A stretch of DNA of 64,000 nt, from contig NZ_CWGJ01000012.1 in NCBI RefSeq assembly GCF_900000175.1, positions 186,001-250,000 of the forward strand, given 5' to 3'. The translations under genes were made by a program, and so were the position numbers. The stretch comes from Estrella lausannensis. Its GTDB lineage: Bacteria; Chlamydiota; Chlamydiia; Chlamydiales; Criblamydiaceae. Below the pieces are notes generated by a model. The model worked only from the letters and a program-made list of their open reading frames with translations. It made no database searches and was not told the DNA's origin. This document shows positions 9,777 to 17,923 of the stretch, one piece after another. How positions within the stretch are numbered: position 1 is the first letter of the stretch; every line of letters starts with the position of its first letter.

Positions 9777-9932
9777 ATGGCAAGCAAAAGAGAAAAAATT
9801 AAACTGAAAAGCTCCAAGAGCAACTTCCACTATTACACAATGAAAAACAAAACCCAAACACCGGATCGCTTGACTCTAAAGAAGTACGATCCTATCGTTA
9901 GGGAACACGTAGAATTTAAAGAGACAAAATAA
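9777..9932 (+). CDS. rpmG: 50S ribosomal protein L33
   Basis: 51 residues, starting [13 protein letters not shown] and ending HVEFKETK, with the L33 segments [20 protein letters not shown] and DPIVREHV. It lacks the CxxC pairs of zinc-binding L33, so it is the cysteine-free form. It lies 7 bp upstream of the LolC-like gene; rpmG followed by a lipoprotein-release permease and ATPase is a gene order known in chlamydiae. Confidence 0.95.
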   Translation: MASKREKIKLKSSKSNFHYYTMKNKTQTPDRLTLKKYDPIVREHVEFKETK

Positions 9933-9939
9933 GCAGACC

Positions 9940-11619
9940 ATGCGCTTCTTTGAGCTGTCGGTTGCCCTGAAATACATCAAACCGGATATCAGACAGCTCT
10001 CGGTGTCCATTATCAGCATGATATCAGTGCTGGTGATCTCTCTTGTCGTATGGCTTGTCGTCGTCTTTCTATCTATATCCTGGGGGCTGGAAAAAGGTTG
10101 GGTCGCCAAACTGATCACCCTCTCTGCCCCTGTAAGAGTAGTCCCCACAGACGCCTACTATCAAAGTTACTATTACCTGGCCGACTCCATCAGCTCCGGT
10201 TCAAACTACGCACCCAAGACGCTAGGAGAAAAGCTGATCGCTGAGAAGGCAGATCCCTACGACCCCGAATGGGATCAGGAGATCCCCGCCCACTTCCCCA
10301 AACCAGACCTCGATGCCTCCGGCTCGTTAAAAGATCTCATCCAAATCGCCTTCCGGGAAATCGACAAAGTTCGGGAAGCCACGCCCTATGAGTATCAAAA
10401 AGCTGTCTCAGCAATGTCCCTGAAGATGTTTCGGAGGGGAGCTAGCGAAGACGAGGATACGGTTGCTTTTCTCAATCAAAACGTCTATGTCGGCTCTCTT
10501 GAAGGGAGCGGCGTAGAAAACACCCAGGTCATTCTTAAGCCCAAAGAAGATGACATCAGAGCCCTGATGACCTCTTTCTCCTACGGTTTTGAAACACCAG
10601 ACGGTGCATGGCTGCACGCGAACCAGCCGCTTATCGAAAAGCGCTTGAGCAGCTGGGAAGAGCTCTTAGAAAAGCAAAAATCCGGCACTTCAGGTACCCT
10701 GGCCAATCCCTTCTTTTTCGAACTCTCCAAAGAACACTCCATCTTAAGGGACAGCCTGGCAACCTACGGAGAAAGAGCGCCCGAGGCCATACTAGTACCT
10801 AAAATTTTTAAGGAAAGCGGCGTCCGAATGGGCGACAGGGGCCACCTAAACTACTTTGCCCCCAGTGCCGACGGACCGCGCGAGCTAAAAATGCCTGTGA
10901 TCGTGGCCGGCTTTTACGATCCGGGAATCATCCCGCTAGGCGGGCGCTTCATCTTAACCCGCAAAGAAGTCGTCTCCCTGCTTCAGGCAAGCGTGCCCGA
11001 TGATATGCGGCACGAGGCGACCGGCATCGGGGTCAACTTAACCGACATCGCAGTAGCAGATCACGTCAAAGAAGAAATCTTAGCCCGATTTCAGGCCCAG
11101 GGCATCACCCCCTATTTCCGGGTCGAGACCTATAAAGAATATGACTACGCCAAAGACATTATCCTGCAGCTCCAGAGTGAAAAAAATTTATTCACCATGC
11201 TTGCAGTGATCATATTAATTGTGGCCTGCTCCAATATCGTCTCCATGCTGATCATCTTGGTCAACGACAAAAAGACAGAGATCGGTATCTTGAGATCCAT
11301 GGGAGCGACATCTTTAAGCATAGCCTCCATCTTCGGTGCGACAGGAATTTTTCTGGGGATCAGCGGCTCGATAATCGGCATCTCACTTGCCATCCTGACA
11401 TTGAACAATCTCGATTCCCTGATTGCCCTGATCACAAGAATGCAGGGGTATGAGATGTTCAACCCTCAAATCTACGGAGAAGCACTGCCCAGTGAACTCA
11501 GTGTTGAAGCTCTTCTCTTTGTCGTTTTCTCCACAGCCTTTATCTCGCTGATCGCAGGCACCGTTCCCGCCTGCAAGGCCTGCCTGCTTAAACCGTCGGA
11601 AATCCTCAAGGCGGAGTAA
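9940..11619 (+). CDS. lolC: Lipoprotein-releasing ABC transporter permease (LolC/LolE family)
   Basis: 559 residues. It opens with the LolC/E-type start FELSVALKYIKPD and a first transmembrane helix (about residues 25-50), then a long periplasmic domain, then three transmembrane helices of the FtsX type near the C-terminus (LFTMLAVIILIVACSNIVSM; GIFLGISGSIIGISLAIL; LLFVVFSTAFISLIAG), ending PACKACLLKPSEILKAE. With the LolD ATPase just downstream (4-bp gap) it should extract lipoproteins from the inner membrane for delivery to the outer membrane. At 559 residues it is longer than enterobacterial LolC (about 400) because of an enlarged periplasmic domain. A single permease gene implies a homodimer (LolF-like arrangement), but a second gene could lie elsewhere. 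Confidence 0.88.
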   Translation: MRFFELSVALKYIKPDIRQLSVSIISMISVLVISLVVWLVVVFLSISWGLEKGWVAKLITLSAPVRVVPTDAYYQSYYYLADSISSGSNYAPKTLGEKLIAEKADPYDPEWDQEIPAHFPKPDLDASGSLKDLIQIAFREIDKVREATPYEYQKAVSAMSLKMFRRGASEDEDTVAFLNQNVYVGSLEGSGVENTQVILKPKEDDIRALMTSFSYGFETPDGAWLHANQPLIEKRLSSWEELLEKQKSGTSGTLANPFFFELSKEHSILRDSLATYGERAPEAILVPKIFKESGVRMGDRGHLNYFAPSADGPRELKMPVIVAGFYDPGIIPLGGRFILTRKEVVSLLQASVPDDMRHEATGIGVNLTDIAVADHVKEEILARFQAQGITPYFRVETYKEYDYAKDIILQLQSEKNLFTMLAVIILIVACSNIVSMLIILVNDKKTEIGILRSMGATSLSIASIFGATGIFLGISGSIIGISLAILTLNNLDSLIALITRMQGYEMFNPQIYGEALPSELSVEALLFVVFSTAFISLIAGTVPACKACLLKPSEILKAE

Positions 11620-11623
11620 CTGC

Positions 11624-12343
11624 ATGAGCATACAAACACCGCTGCTAAAAGCCTGCGAGATCCACAAAACCTTTGCGAAGCCAAGACGTCTGGAAGTTTT
11701 AAAAGGAATCAACCTTGAAGTCTATCCAGGTGAGACCATAGCGATCGTGGGAAAGTCAGGAGAGGGCAAAAGCACTTTACTGAATATCTTAGGCACTCTC
11801 GAAAAACCCACCTCAGGCTCCCTTTTCATCGACGACGAAGCGGTTTCGTTGATGAATGTATCGCGCATCCGAGGCCAAAAGCTGGGCTTTGTCTTTCAGT
11901 CGTTCCATCTTCTTGAAGATTATACAGTCATGGAAAACATCCTTTTTCCCGCCGCCATTGCACGAGTGGCGACTGGCCGCGGGACAGATGCCTACAAAAG
12001 GGCGGAAGAGCTTCTTGAACTTGTCGGGCTTACCGAGCGAAAGGACTACAGCGCAAAGCTCCTATCGGGAGGTGAAAAGCAGCGTGTCGCTATTGCCCGC
12101 GCCTTCCTAAACAACCCCTCGATCATCCTCGCGGATGAACCCACCGGCAACTTAGATGAAGAGACTTCTGCAGCCATACACCGTATGCTCTTCAATTTCG
12201 CCGCACAAGGCAAAGCCTGCATCATAGTGACCCACAGCACCAAGCTTGCTAACGAGTGTTCGAGGACGATCACTTTAAAAGGCGGCTCCCTTGCCGCCGA
12301 TTCGATGCAAATTACCGAAATCGACAGAATCCAAATCCGTTAA
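11624..12343 (+). CDS. lolD: Lipoprotein-releasing ABC transporter ATP-binding protein LolD
   Basis: 239 residues with a complete ABC ATPase: Walker [11 protein letters not shown]-loop [17 protein letters not shown], signature [15 protein letters not shown], Walker [16 protein letters not shown] and the switch histidine in [10 protein letters not shown]. The close similarity to the MacB/LolD group and the position right after the FtsX-like permease identify it as the energy-coupling subunit of the lipoprotein release system. GGAG lies 8 bases before the ATG. A family-A repeat follows 12 bp after the stop. Confidence 0.93.
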   Translation: MSIQTPLLKACEIHKTFAKPRRLEVLKGINLEVYPGETIAIVGKSGEGKSTLLNILGTLEKPTSGSLFIDDEAVSLMNVSRIRGQKLGFVFQSFHLLEDYTVMENILFPAAIARVATGRGTDAYKRAEELLELVGLTERKDYSAKLLSGGEKQRVAIARAFLNNPSIILADEPTGNLDEETSAAIHRMLFNFAAQGKACIIVTHSTKLANECSRTITLKGGSLAADSMQITEIDRIQIR

Positions 12344-12355
12344 CAGGCTCTTAGA

Positions 12356-12511
12356 GCCTGTCCTAAAATGAAATCGTATGATTTGTTTGCCGAATTAGGT
12401 TATAAGCTTCGAAAAAAATTTCAGCATATTAATCCAATATGGTGAAAGTTTTTTAGGAGCTTATAACCTAATTCGGCAGCAAAGCATACTGATTTGAGTT
12501 TTAGGACAGGC
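12356..12511. repeat. Family-A palindromic element (best copy)
   Basis: 156 bp, almost a complete palindrome. The ends are GCCTGTCCTAAAA and TTTTAGGACAGGC; inside, GCCGAATTAGGTTATAAGCT pairs with AGCTTATAACCTAATTCGGC, and the centre holds TTTCAGCATATTAATCCA. It starts 12 bp after the lolD stop. As RNA either strand could form a hairpin of about 70 bp, so it may also stop transcription. Confidence 0.85.
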
Positions 12512-12555
12512 CCTTAAAATTAAACAAGCCTATAACTTCTCCAAAAGGCAACTAT

Positions 12556-13953
12556 ATGAACATTGCTCAACTCTTATTTATCTTCGCGCTAGGAATCGCC
12601 ATTGCCCTTTTTCCAGTTCCCGACGGACTCGCGTTAGAAACGTGGCGCTTATTCGCCGTCTTTGTCGCCACCATCGTTGGAGTCATCCTGCAGCCTTTGC
12701 CCATGGGCTGCATCGCCCTGCTCAGCCTCTCGAGCTTGATCGTCACTAAAACACTCTCTTTTGAATCGGCCTTCTCGGGCTTCAGCTCGGAGTCTGCCTG
12801 GCTGATCGTACTTGCCTATTTCATCGCCCGCGGATTCATCAAGACCGGTCTTGGTCAGCGCATCAGCTACCTCTTCATGTCTCTCCTGGGGGGGCACCCG
12901 ATTGGACTCGGCTTCGGCATCTTGGCAACCGATCTTGTCCTCGCGCCTGCCATTCCGTCCAACACGGCCCGCACCGGAGGCGTCGTTCTTCCGATATTGG
13001 AGTCTCTCGCAGAGATTTTTCATAGCAAACCAAAGGACCCTTCCTCAAAGCGCATCGGAGCCTATCTGACTCAAGTTGCCATTCAGGGCTCTTGCATCAC
13101 ATCAGCCATGTTTTTAACAAGCATGTCGGCCAACCCCCTGATTGCCGACCTGTCACGTGATTTTGGAGTTGAAATCACTTGGAGCGGATGGGCGATAGCG
13201 GCCGCCGTTCCCGGACTCGTTTCACTGGCTGTTTGCCCCTTTCTGATGTATCTGCTGATGCCTCCTGAGATCCAGGATTCAAAAAACGCCCCTGCTTTGG
13301 CCCGAGAGAAACTGAAAGCAATCGGGCGCATGAAAAGAGATGAGTGGACAATGCTCGGGGTTTTCATATCGACCATTATTCTTTGGGCTTTTGCCAAAGA
13401 GATCGGTATCAAGCCTGCTGCTTCCGCTCTAACGGGTGTCGCCCTGTTGCTTTTAACACGGGTACTCACCTGGGATGACGTAAAAAAAGAGTCAAGCGCC
13501 TGGGAAACTCTCGTCTGGTTTGCCACCATTTTAATGCTTGCCTCCCAGCTTTCCAAGCAGGGATTTACCGATTGGATGGGAGAAAAGCTGTCGCACCTGG
13601 TCATCGGCTATGACTGGAAAATGGGATTTTTATTCCTTTCACTGTCCTACTTCTATACCCACTACTTCTTCGCAAGCAACCTGGCCCATGTGACGGCGCT
13701 TTACGCCACTTTCCTAAGCATTGCACTGACCATCGGGACTCCCCCGCTTTTTGCCGCGCTCGTTCTGGGCTTTTTCAGCAGCCTCTTCGGCGCCCTGACA
13801 CACTACACCTCGGGACCTGCAGCGCTGCTTTTCGGAGCAGGTTTTGTCGATGTTAAAGCATGGTGGAGAGCAGGAATCATCGCCAGCGTCGTCAATCTTG
13901 CCATCTGGATGGGCCTCGGCGCTATCTGGTGGGGTATTCTGGGAATACTATAG
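12556..13953 (+). CDS. DASS family dicarboxylate (2-oxoglutarate/malate-type) translocator
   Basis: 465 residues, polytopic (about 12 hydrophobic segments). It matches the DASS/SodiT group: N-terminal FPVPDGLALETWRLFAVF, the paired signature segments VLAPAIPSNTARTGGVVLPI and FFASNLAHVTALYATFL, and the C-terminal GALTHYTSGPAALLFGAGFV. AAAAGG lies 7 bases before the ATG. Chlamydiae carry a member of this family annotated as a 2-oxoglutarate/malate translocator; it would import dicarboxylates from the host cytosol to feed a partial TCA cycle. The family is clear; the exact substrate and coupling ion are inference. Confidence 0.92.
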   Translation: MNIAQLLFIFALGIAIALFPVPDGLALETWRLFAVFVATIVGVILQPLPMGCIALLSLSSLIVTKTLSFESAFSGFSSESAWLIVLAYFIARGFIKTGLGQRISYLFMSLLGGHPIGLGFGILATDLVLAPAIPSNTARTGGVVLPILESLAEIFHSKPKDPSSKRIGAYLTQVAIQGSCITSAMFLTSMSANPLIADLSRDFGVEITWSGWAIAAAVPGLVSLAVCPFLMYLLMPPEIQDSKNAPALAREKLKAIGRMKRDEWTMLGVFISTIILWAFAKEIGIKPAASALTGVALLLLTRVLTWDDVKKESSAWETLVWFATILMLASQLSKQGFTDWMGEKLSHLVIGYDWKMGFLFLSLSYFYTHYFFASNLAHVTALYATFLSIALTIGTPPLFAALVLGFFSSLFGALTHYTSGPAALLFGAGFVDVKAWWRAGIIASVVNLAIWMGLGAIWWGILGIL

Positions 13954-14039
13954 GATTTGCTGTGAGGTAAGAGTCGCTTGCAGGTCCTGCACTCGAGGAA
14001 CTTTTCGGATAGTTGATTACTATTTACCGAAAGCTTAAC

Positions 14040-14090
14040 TAGATTTGGGATATAGCCAAATTCAGTTTGTGGACAGTCGTTAAGTAAGAC
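14040..14090. repeat. Degenerate family-A repeat fragment
   Basis: Between the DASS gene and the next terminator. AGCCAAATTCAGTTTGTGGA followed by CAGTCGTTAAGTAAG resembles the right end of the A elements; a TTACCGAAAGC just upstream (about 14026) recalls a B terminus. Both are heavily decayed. Confidence 0.35.
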
Positions 14091-14098
14091 ATGAAGAC

Positions 14099-14135
14099 AA
14101 AAAAAAAGGCGCCGCTTGTTTTACAAAGCGGCGCC
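14099..14135 (-). terminator. Rho-independent terminator of the Inc-like gene
   Basis: Read on the minus strand, the stem GGCGCCGCTTTG...CAAGCGGCGCC (at least 10 GC-rich base pairs, short loop) is followed by a run of nine T. It lies 16 bp after the stop codon of the minus-strand gene at 14152. Confidence 0.9.
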
Positions 14136-14151
14136 CTATCAGCTAAAGAAA

Positions 14152-15561
14152 CTAGTTCTTTTGGAAAACGTTTCTGTAGAGAAGATACCCTCCACCTGCA
14201 AAAGCAAGCGCCGAGATCCCGCCGGATACAAGAACAGTCCAGAAGATTGTTCCTAAGATAGCCGTGCTAGTCGCATAAGCAACACCGGCAAAGACTGTGC
14301 CGAGGATGCCCAAGACGATTAAAGCAACAGAGCTGATCGTTCCAATGAGCGATACCTTCTCCTGTGCGGCATCGTCAGCACCTTTGCCTGCCTTTGGCGA
14401 TTCGATTTCATCAGTCCCATCTGTCGAATCGGTGCCATCGACATCATCAACATCGTCGCTGTCAACATCTGAGTCATCTTCTGTCTCAGAAAGCGAACTC
14501 TTCGCATTTTTGCCATGAGGGGCAGAGGTCGTGATGTTTTCTTCTGAATCCGAATCTTCCGAAGATGTTGAATCCGGCGTTTTGGCCAATTTGGCTGAAT
14601 TGGTAGTGGACTTGGAATCCACCTTCTCCGCATCATGTTCGCTGCCGCCCTCTTCAACCAATTCTTCATCGGTAGCCGAAGCTGATGACGATTTTGGGGT
14701 CTCTATCTTCTTCGTCGATTCAGTAGTGCTTGCAGCAGTTTTGTCTAGGGCTTTCGTGCTGGCTGTCAACTCGATTTCCGGGGTTTCATCCAGCTCATCG
14801 TCAGAACCGGACAAAGCACCATGCTCTTCGATTTTTGCAGGTTCCAATCCTGCCAAGGCATCGGTCGATGATTTAGTCGCACCGGAGGATTCTTCGGCGA
14901 CAACCAACTTATCGGTTTTCTTTTCCTCTTTCTTCGCAGCGACAGGAATTGTTAATGAGGCGGTCAATTCAACTGAATCCTCTTCCGAAACGCTAACGGT
15001 ATCGGACTTGCTCGTTGTTTTACCGGAAGATTTCTTCTCCAGTTTCAATTCACCGGAGAGAGACTCAGGTTCTACCTCGACATCAAAGGAGCTGGTGATC
15101 TCGATTTCGTCCGTACCCAATTTCGATTTCTCTGTCTTTTTAGACTCCTGATCTGCTGTTTTTGAAGGAGGAGTAAAGTCAGTTGGCTTGGTGGAGTCGG
15201 ATCCTGCCCTCACCCGGGTCGCTGTAGGCGCGGTGGATTTGGGTTCAGGGAATGAAACTCTTTTCGATTTCTTTTGAGAAGCTATCGATTCTTTTAAAGT
15301 CTTCACCGGTACTTCCTCATTATCAGAATCAGAGGAGATATCTCCGAAAAGAGGGGTAAGAGCACTCCAATCCTCGACCGTATCAACTCGGCCGGACAGA
15401 TTTGCTGTGGAAGTCTGATTTGGAGCGCCAAGAACTTCGGATGCGGTGGTTATTGCCGCGATTGTACCCTCGGGAACGAAGGCATGTTCCGAAGTTAATT
15501 CGGGGAGTCCATGGGTTTCTCTTGGTGATACGGCAGGCGATATTCTTGTGTCTGTACTCAT
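14152..15561 (-). CDS. Candidate inclusion-membrane (Inc-like) protein, acidic low-complexity with C-terminal hydrophobic hairpin
   Basis: 469 residues from the ATG at 15561, chosen because AGGAGC lies 5 bases upstream; the frame opens 12 codons earlier. Residues 1 to about 395 are low-complexity and rich in Ser, Thr, Glu, Asp and Lys, with repeated ELTAS/EITSS motifs and strings of acidic residues (TEDDSDVDSDDVDDVDGTD). The last 65 residues form two adjacent long hydrophobic segments (ISSVALIVLGILGTVFAGVA and IFWTVLVSGGISALAFAGGG) separated by a short turn, followed by a short basic tail. A bilobed hydrophobic hairpin without signal peptide is the hallmark of chlamydial Inc proteins, which are placed in the inclusion membrane by type III secretion. 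I recognise no specific family, and the assignment rests on architecture. It has its own terminator. Confidence 0.6.
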   Translation of the reverse strand: MSTDTRISPAVSPRETHGLPELTSEHAFVPEGTIAAITTASEVLGAPNQTSTANLSGRVDTVEDWSALTPLFGDISSDSDNEEVPVKTLKESIASQKKSKRVSFPEPKSTAPTATRVRAGSDSTKPTDFTPPSKTADQESKKTEKSKLGTDEIEITSSFDVEVEPESLSGELKLEKKSSGKTTSKSDTVSVSEEDSVELTASLTIPVAAKKEEKKTDKLVVAEESSGATKSSTDALAGLEPAKIEEHGALSGSDDELDETPEIELTASTKALDKTAASTTESTKKIETPKSSSASATDEELVEEGGSEHDAEKVDSKSTTNSAKLAKTPDSTSSEDSDSEENITTSAPHGKNAKSSLSETEDDSDVDSDDVDDVDGTDSTDGTDEIESPKAGKGADDAAQEKVSLIGTISSVALIVLGILGTVFAGVAYATSTAILGTIFWTVLVSGGISALAFAGGGYLLYRNVFQKN

Positions 15562-15691
15562 ATTGCTCCTATCAGCAAAGTGTTTTTTTAACCGCACATT
15601 CTATTGTATAGATAATTTATCCACAATAAATTACACTCACCTTCTTTCAGTACATAAAAAGCAAAGAAAAGGAAAGTATCGTTTTTGAGAA

Positions 15692-15720
15692 TTGAACAAT
15701 TAATAGAGTTGTGGTAAAAT
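15692..15720 (+). promoter_or_regulatory. Likely sigma-70-type promoter of the NTT-like gene
   Basis: TTGAAC at 15692-15697 and TAAAAT at 15715-15720 with 17-bp spacing in AT-rich DNA, 34 bp upstream of the ATG at 15755. Both hexamers match the consensus at most positions. Confidence 0.5.
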
Positions 15721-15754
15721 ATTTTATTTGACTTACAATTAACCCCGAAAAACA

Positions 15755-17128
15755 ATGACTTTCTCGATAAAGACATTTTATTTTCCCCTCGCGGGAGCGC
15801 TGCTTGCCGCTCTGACGATGAATATCCTTACCTTGGGCATGCCCGAATCGATCCTCTACCTCTGCGAAAACTCCTCCCCGGATCTGCTGCTTTGGTGCAA
15901 GGGATGGGGCCGCCTGCTCTTCTCTTCATTTGCGACAATCGTGCTGATCATGCTGAGTACACGCTTTGACCTGCAGAATGTCACCAGGATCATGTTTGGA
16001 ATTGCTCTTACGGGCGCCATTCTCTACTTTTTCTACCTCATCCCGCTCTACCTACATAGCCCCAAAGCGGGAGAGAGGATCGCTGACAAAACACTCTCTT
16101 GGATCCCCGTCAGCTTCTATCTGACGCTGTCATACTGGCCTTCGACGATCATCCTTTTTCTCTACAGCTTCATGAACCGGTTCATCAGCCTAAAAGAGGC
16201 ATTTTTAGCCTATCCGCTCTTCGCAATTGCCGGTATCATCATTCCGATCCTTTTTGTCCCGGCAAGGCAAATTCAAGCTCCGCTGCCGACTGATGAGGAA
16301 ATCTTTTTCGCGGGAGTCGCAACCGTGGTGCTCTCTCTTCTCTCTCTCGGACTATTCGAATGGCTCTGGAGGAGCCGTGCGGAAGAGCTGTCGCATGAAA
16401 GCAAGGAAACTGGCAAAACGACTCTCCCACGAGGTCTCTTTTGGCAGGGAGGGCTCGTTTTGGCGACCGCTTTCATCTATCAGCTGAATAAATCGGTTTG
16501 GTTCTCCAAGGGATCCCTGGAATATCCGGCACCGCAGGAGTACACACACTTTTTGACCGCCTTCGAAGGCCTGCGCTCACTCGGTATGCTGCTCGATGTT
16601 GTGTTCCTGCTCTTTGTCTTGATCGCCCTGGAAAAAAGAGGCGGCCGGGCTTGGAAAAACATCTTTTCCGGTGTCGTATTTGTCTCGCTCATCATCGGGT
16701 TCAGCTTGATCTTTTTTAACCTGTTCAGCAACCCCCATTTCTCCCACTCCCTCCGGGAGCTAGGATCTATTCAGGCTTTTTTTGAGAGCGCTGCGGTCGG
16801 TTCGGGCTACCAGATTTTTTTCACCGCCGTATCCTATCCGATTTTGCTCTGCCTGAAAGAGATGATTTTCATGCTCTATGAACCAAAAAAGCGGTTCACC
16901 GCCAAGCTTTGGGTCGATCTCGTCTACGCCAAGATCGGACTGGTTTTAGCAACAGTCGCATCGTTTATGGGGTCTTCGCTAACCCTTTCGGTACGTGTCT
17001 ATCTCTTTGCTACAGTCTTTGTTGCCGCAGGCCTCATCTGGCTGTACCTGGCTCTAAGAATGGGTAGCCAGATCGAAAAGAAAAGCCCTGCCCCTCAAGA
17101 TGAATGGGAAGTATCCCAAAACGCTTAA
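15755..17128 (+). CDS. Polytopic membrane protein, divergent homolog of the ATP/ADP translocase (NTT/Tlc) family
   Basis: 457 residues with about 11-12 hydrophobic segments. The C-terminal part contains LCLKEMIFMLYEPKKRFTAK followed by LWVDLVYAKIG, which lines up with a conserved NTT segment (KEM.Y.PL....K.KGKAA.DV...R.GKS). Several residues typical of functional nucleotide carriers are changed: the K.KGKAA part is shortened and the final R.GKS reads AKIGLV. NTT proteins let chlamydiae take ATP and other nucleotides from the host. This protein is shorter (about 500 or more residues is usual) and diverged, so its substrate may differ or it may have lost transport. Assignment is by this motif and topology only. 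Confidence 0.55.
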   Translation: MTFSIKTFYFPLAGALLAALTMNILTLGMPESILYLCENSSPDLLLWCKGWGRLLFSSFATIVLIMLSTRFDLQNVTRIMFGIALTGAILYFFYLIPLYLHSPKAGERIADKTLSWIPVSFYLTLSYWPSTIILFLYSFMNRFISLKEAFLAYPLFAIAGIIIPILFVPARQIQAPLPTDEEIFFAGVATVVLSLLSLGLFEWLWRSRAEELSHESKETGKTTLPRGLFWQGGLVLATAFIYQLNKSVWFSKGSLEYPAPQEYTHFLTAFEGLRSLGMLLDVVFLLFVLIALEKRGGRAWKNIFSGVVFVSLIIGFSLIFFNLFSNPHFSHSLRELGSIQAFFESAAVGSGYQIFFTAVSYPILLCLKEMIFMLYEPKKRFTAKLWVDLVYAKIGLVLATVASFMGSSLTLSVRVYLFATVFVAAGLIWLYLALRMGSQIEKKSPAPQDEWEVSQNA

Positions 17129-17180
17129 GAGCCTCGCTCAAAACTCAAATCAGCATGCTTTGCTGCTTCACAAGGTGATA
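17129..17180. repeat. Family-A half element (inverted orientation) interrupted by a B element
   Basis: Begins at the stop codon of the NTT-like gene. AGCCTCGCTCAAAACTCAAA followed by TCAGCATGCTTTGCTGC matches the reverse complement of the right arm of family A, and it runs to GGTGATA, where a B element starts. No clear partner arm is seen on the other side. Confidence 0.6.
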
Positions 17181-17339
17181 TACCGCAATTCCCTCAAAAA
17201 TTGGTTTTGGCAAAGAGAAAGCCTCTCGCGATTGAAAGATACAAAGTCATCTAATATTAGAAATATGAGGTGACTTGCGATCATTCAATCCCGAGGCTTT
17301 CTCAAAGCCCACATCCCAAATTTTGAGACAATTTCGGTA
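17181..17339. repeat. Family-B palindromic MITE-like element, 159 bp
   Basis: Starts TACCGCAATT and ends ATTTCGGTA, with TA directly before and after. Internally it shows GGCAAAGAGAAAGCC and GGCTTTCTCAAAGCC as opposite arms and a central stem around TCATCTAATATTAGAAATAT followed by GAGGTGA. Length and structure equal those of the copy at 42059. Confidence 0.8.
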
Positions 17340-17465
17340 TAAACCCGACGAAGCCAAAGACCAATTCTTCAAGTTGTTTCGGTATAGATCTAAATGCGGA
17401 CTTGTTGTTGAATTAAGTCATTCATTAATTGGTGACGCGCCTTGATTCAACACCACAGAGATAGC

Positions 17466-17888
17466 ATGATTTGGAAATCGAAAATTGACCTGGAAGAGCT
17501 CAACCGATCCTATAAAAACACGATGGTAGGCCACCTCTCCATCTTACTCACGGAGGTAGGAGACGATTTTTTAAGGGGAACAATGCCGGTTGTCGACTTC
17601 ACCAAACAGCCCTATGGCATCATGCATGGGGGCGCATCAGCCAGCCTTGCCGAATCTGTCGGCAGCATCGCCGCAAACTACACCGTAGACCGCGAAAAAA
17701 AATTTGCAGTCGGCCTCGACTTAAACACCAGCCACCTCAAAATGGCACGCGATGGCCTGGTGACAGCAACGGCCAAGCCGCTTCATTTGGGCGGCACCGT
17801 CCAGGTTTGGCAGATCCAAATTCACAACGAACAAGACGAACTCGTTTCCTTCAGCCGCCTGACGATGGCTGTTTTAGACAGAAGATAG
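17466..17888 (+). CDS. PaaI/YdiI-type hotdog-fold acyl-CoA thioesterase
   Basis: 140 residues from the ATG at 17466; an upstream TTG would add eight residues without family similarity. The hotdog motif QPYGIMHGGASASLAESVGS contains the HGG..A..AE pattern of PaaI/YdiI (MenI) thioesterases, and the central strand VGLDLNTSHLKMARDGLVTA is typical. The enzyme should hydrolyse an acyl-CoA or aryl-CoA thioester; the substrate is unknown. It converges on the fad operon, and its location next to fatty acid degradation genes may or may not be meaningful. Confidence 0.85.
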   Translation: MIWKSKIDLEELNRSYKNTMVGHLSILLTEVGDDFLRGTMPVVDFTKQPYGIMHGGASASLAESVGSIAANYTVDREKKFAVGLDLNTSHLKMARDGLVTATAKPLHLGGTVQVWQIQIHNEQDELVSFSRLTMAVLDRR

Positions 17889-17916
17889 AAGGGGGCAGGG
17901 TTCCGCCCCTTCTATC
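17884..17916. terminator. Hairpin between convergent thioesterase and fadJ genes
   Basis: GATAGAAGGGGGC pairs with GCCCCTTCTATC (one bulged G, loop of about 8). It overlaps the thioesterase stop codon and ends 8 bp before the fadJ stop. There is no long T run on either strand, only CTTTTAAGG on the plus strand, so it is a probable bidirectional terminator of moderate quality. Confidence 0.6.
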
Positions 17917-17923
17917 CAACCTT

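Noticed and set aside
14531-15151. 206-codon frame opposite the Inc-like gene
   Set aside because: A Ser/Val-rich mirror of the low-complexity acidic gene; codons are a shadow of the minus-strand gene, which has a ribosome site and terminator.
17181-17345. CRISPR-like or phage attachment interpretation of the repeats
   Set aside because: Copies are dispersed single palindromes with TA flanks, not arrays with spacers, and no cas or integrase gene is present.
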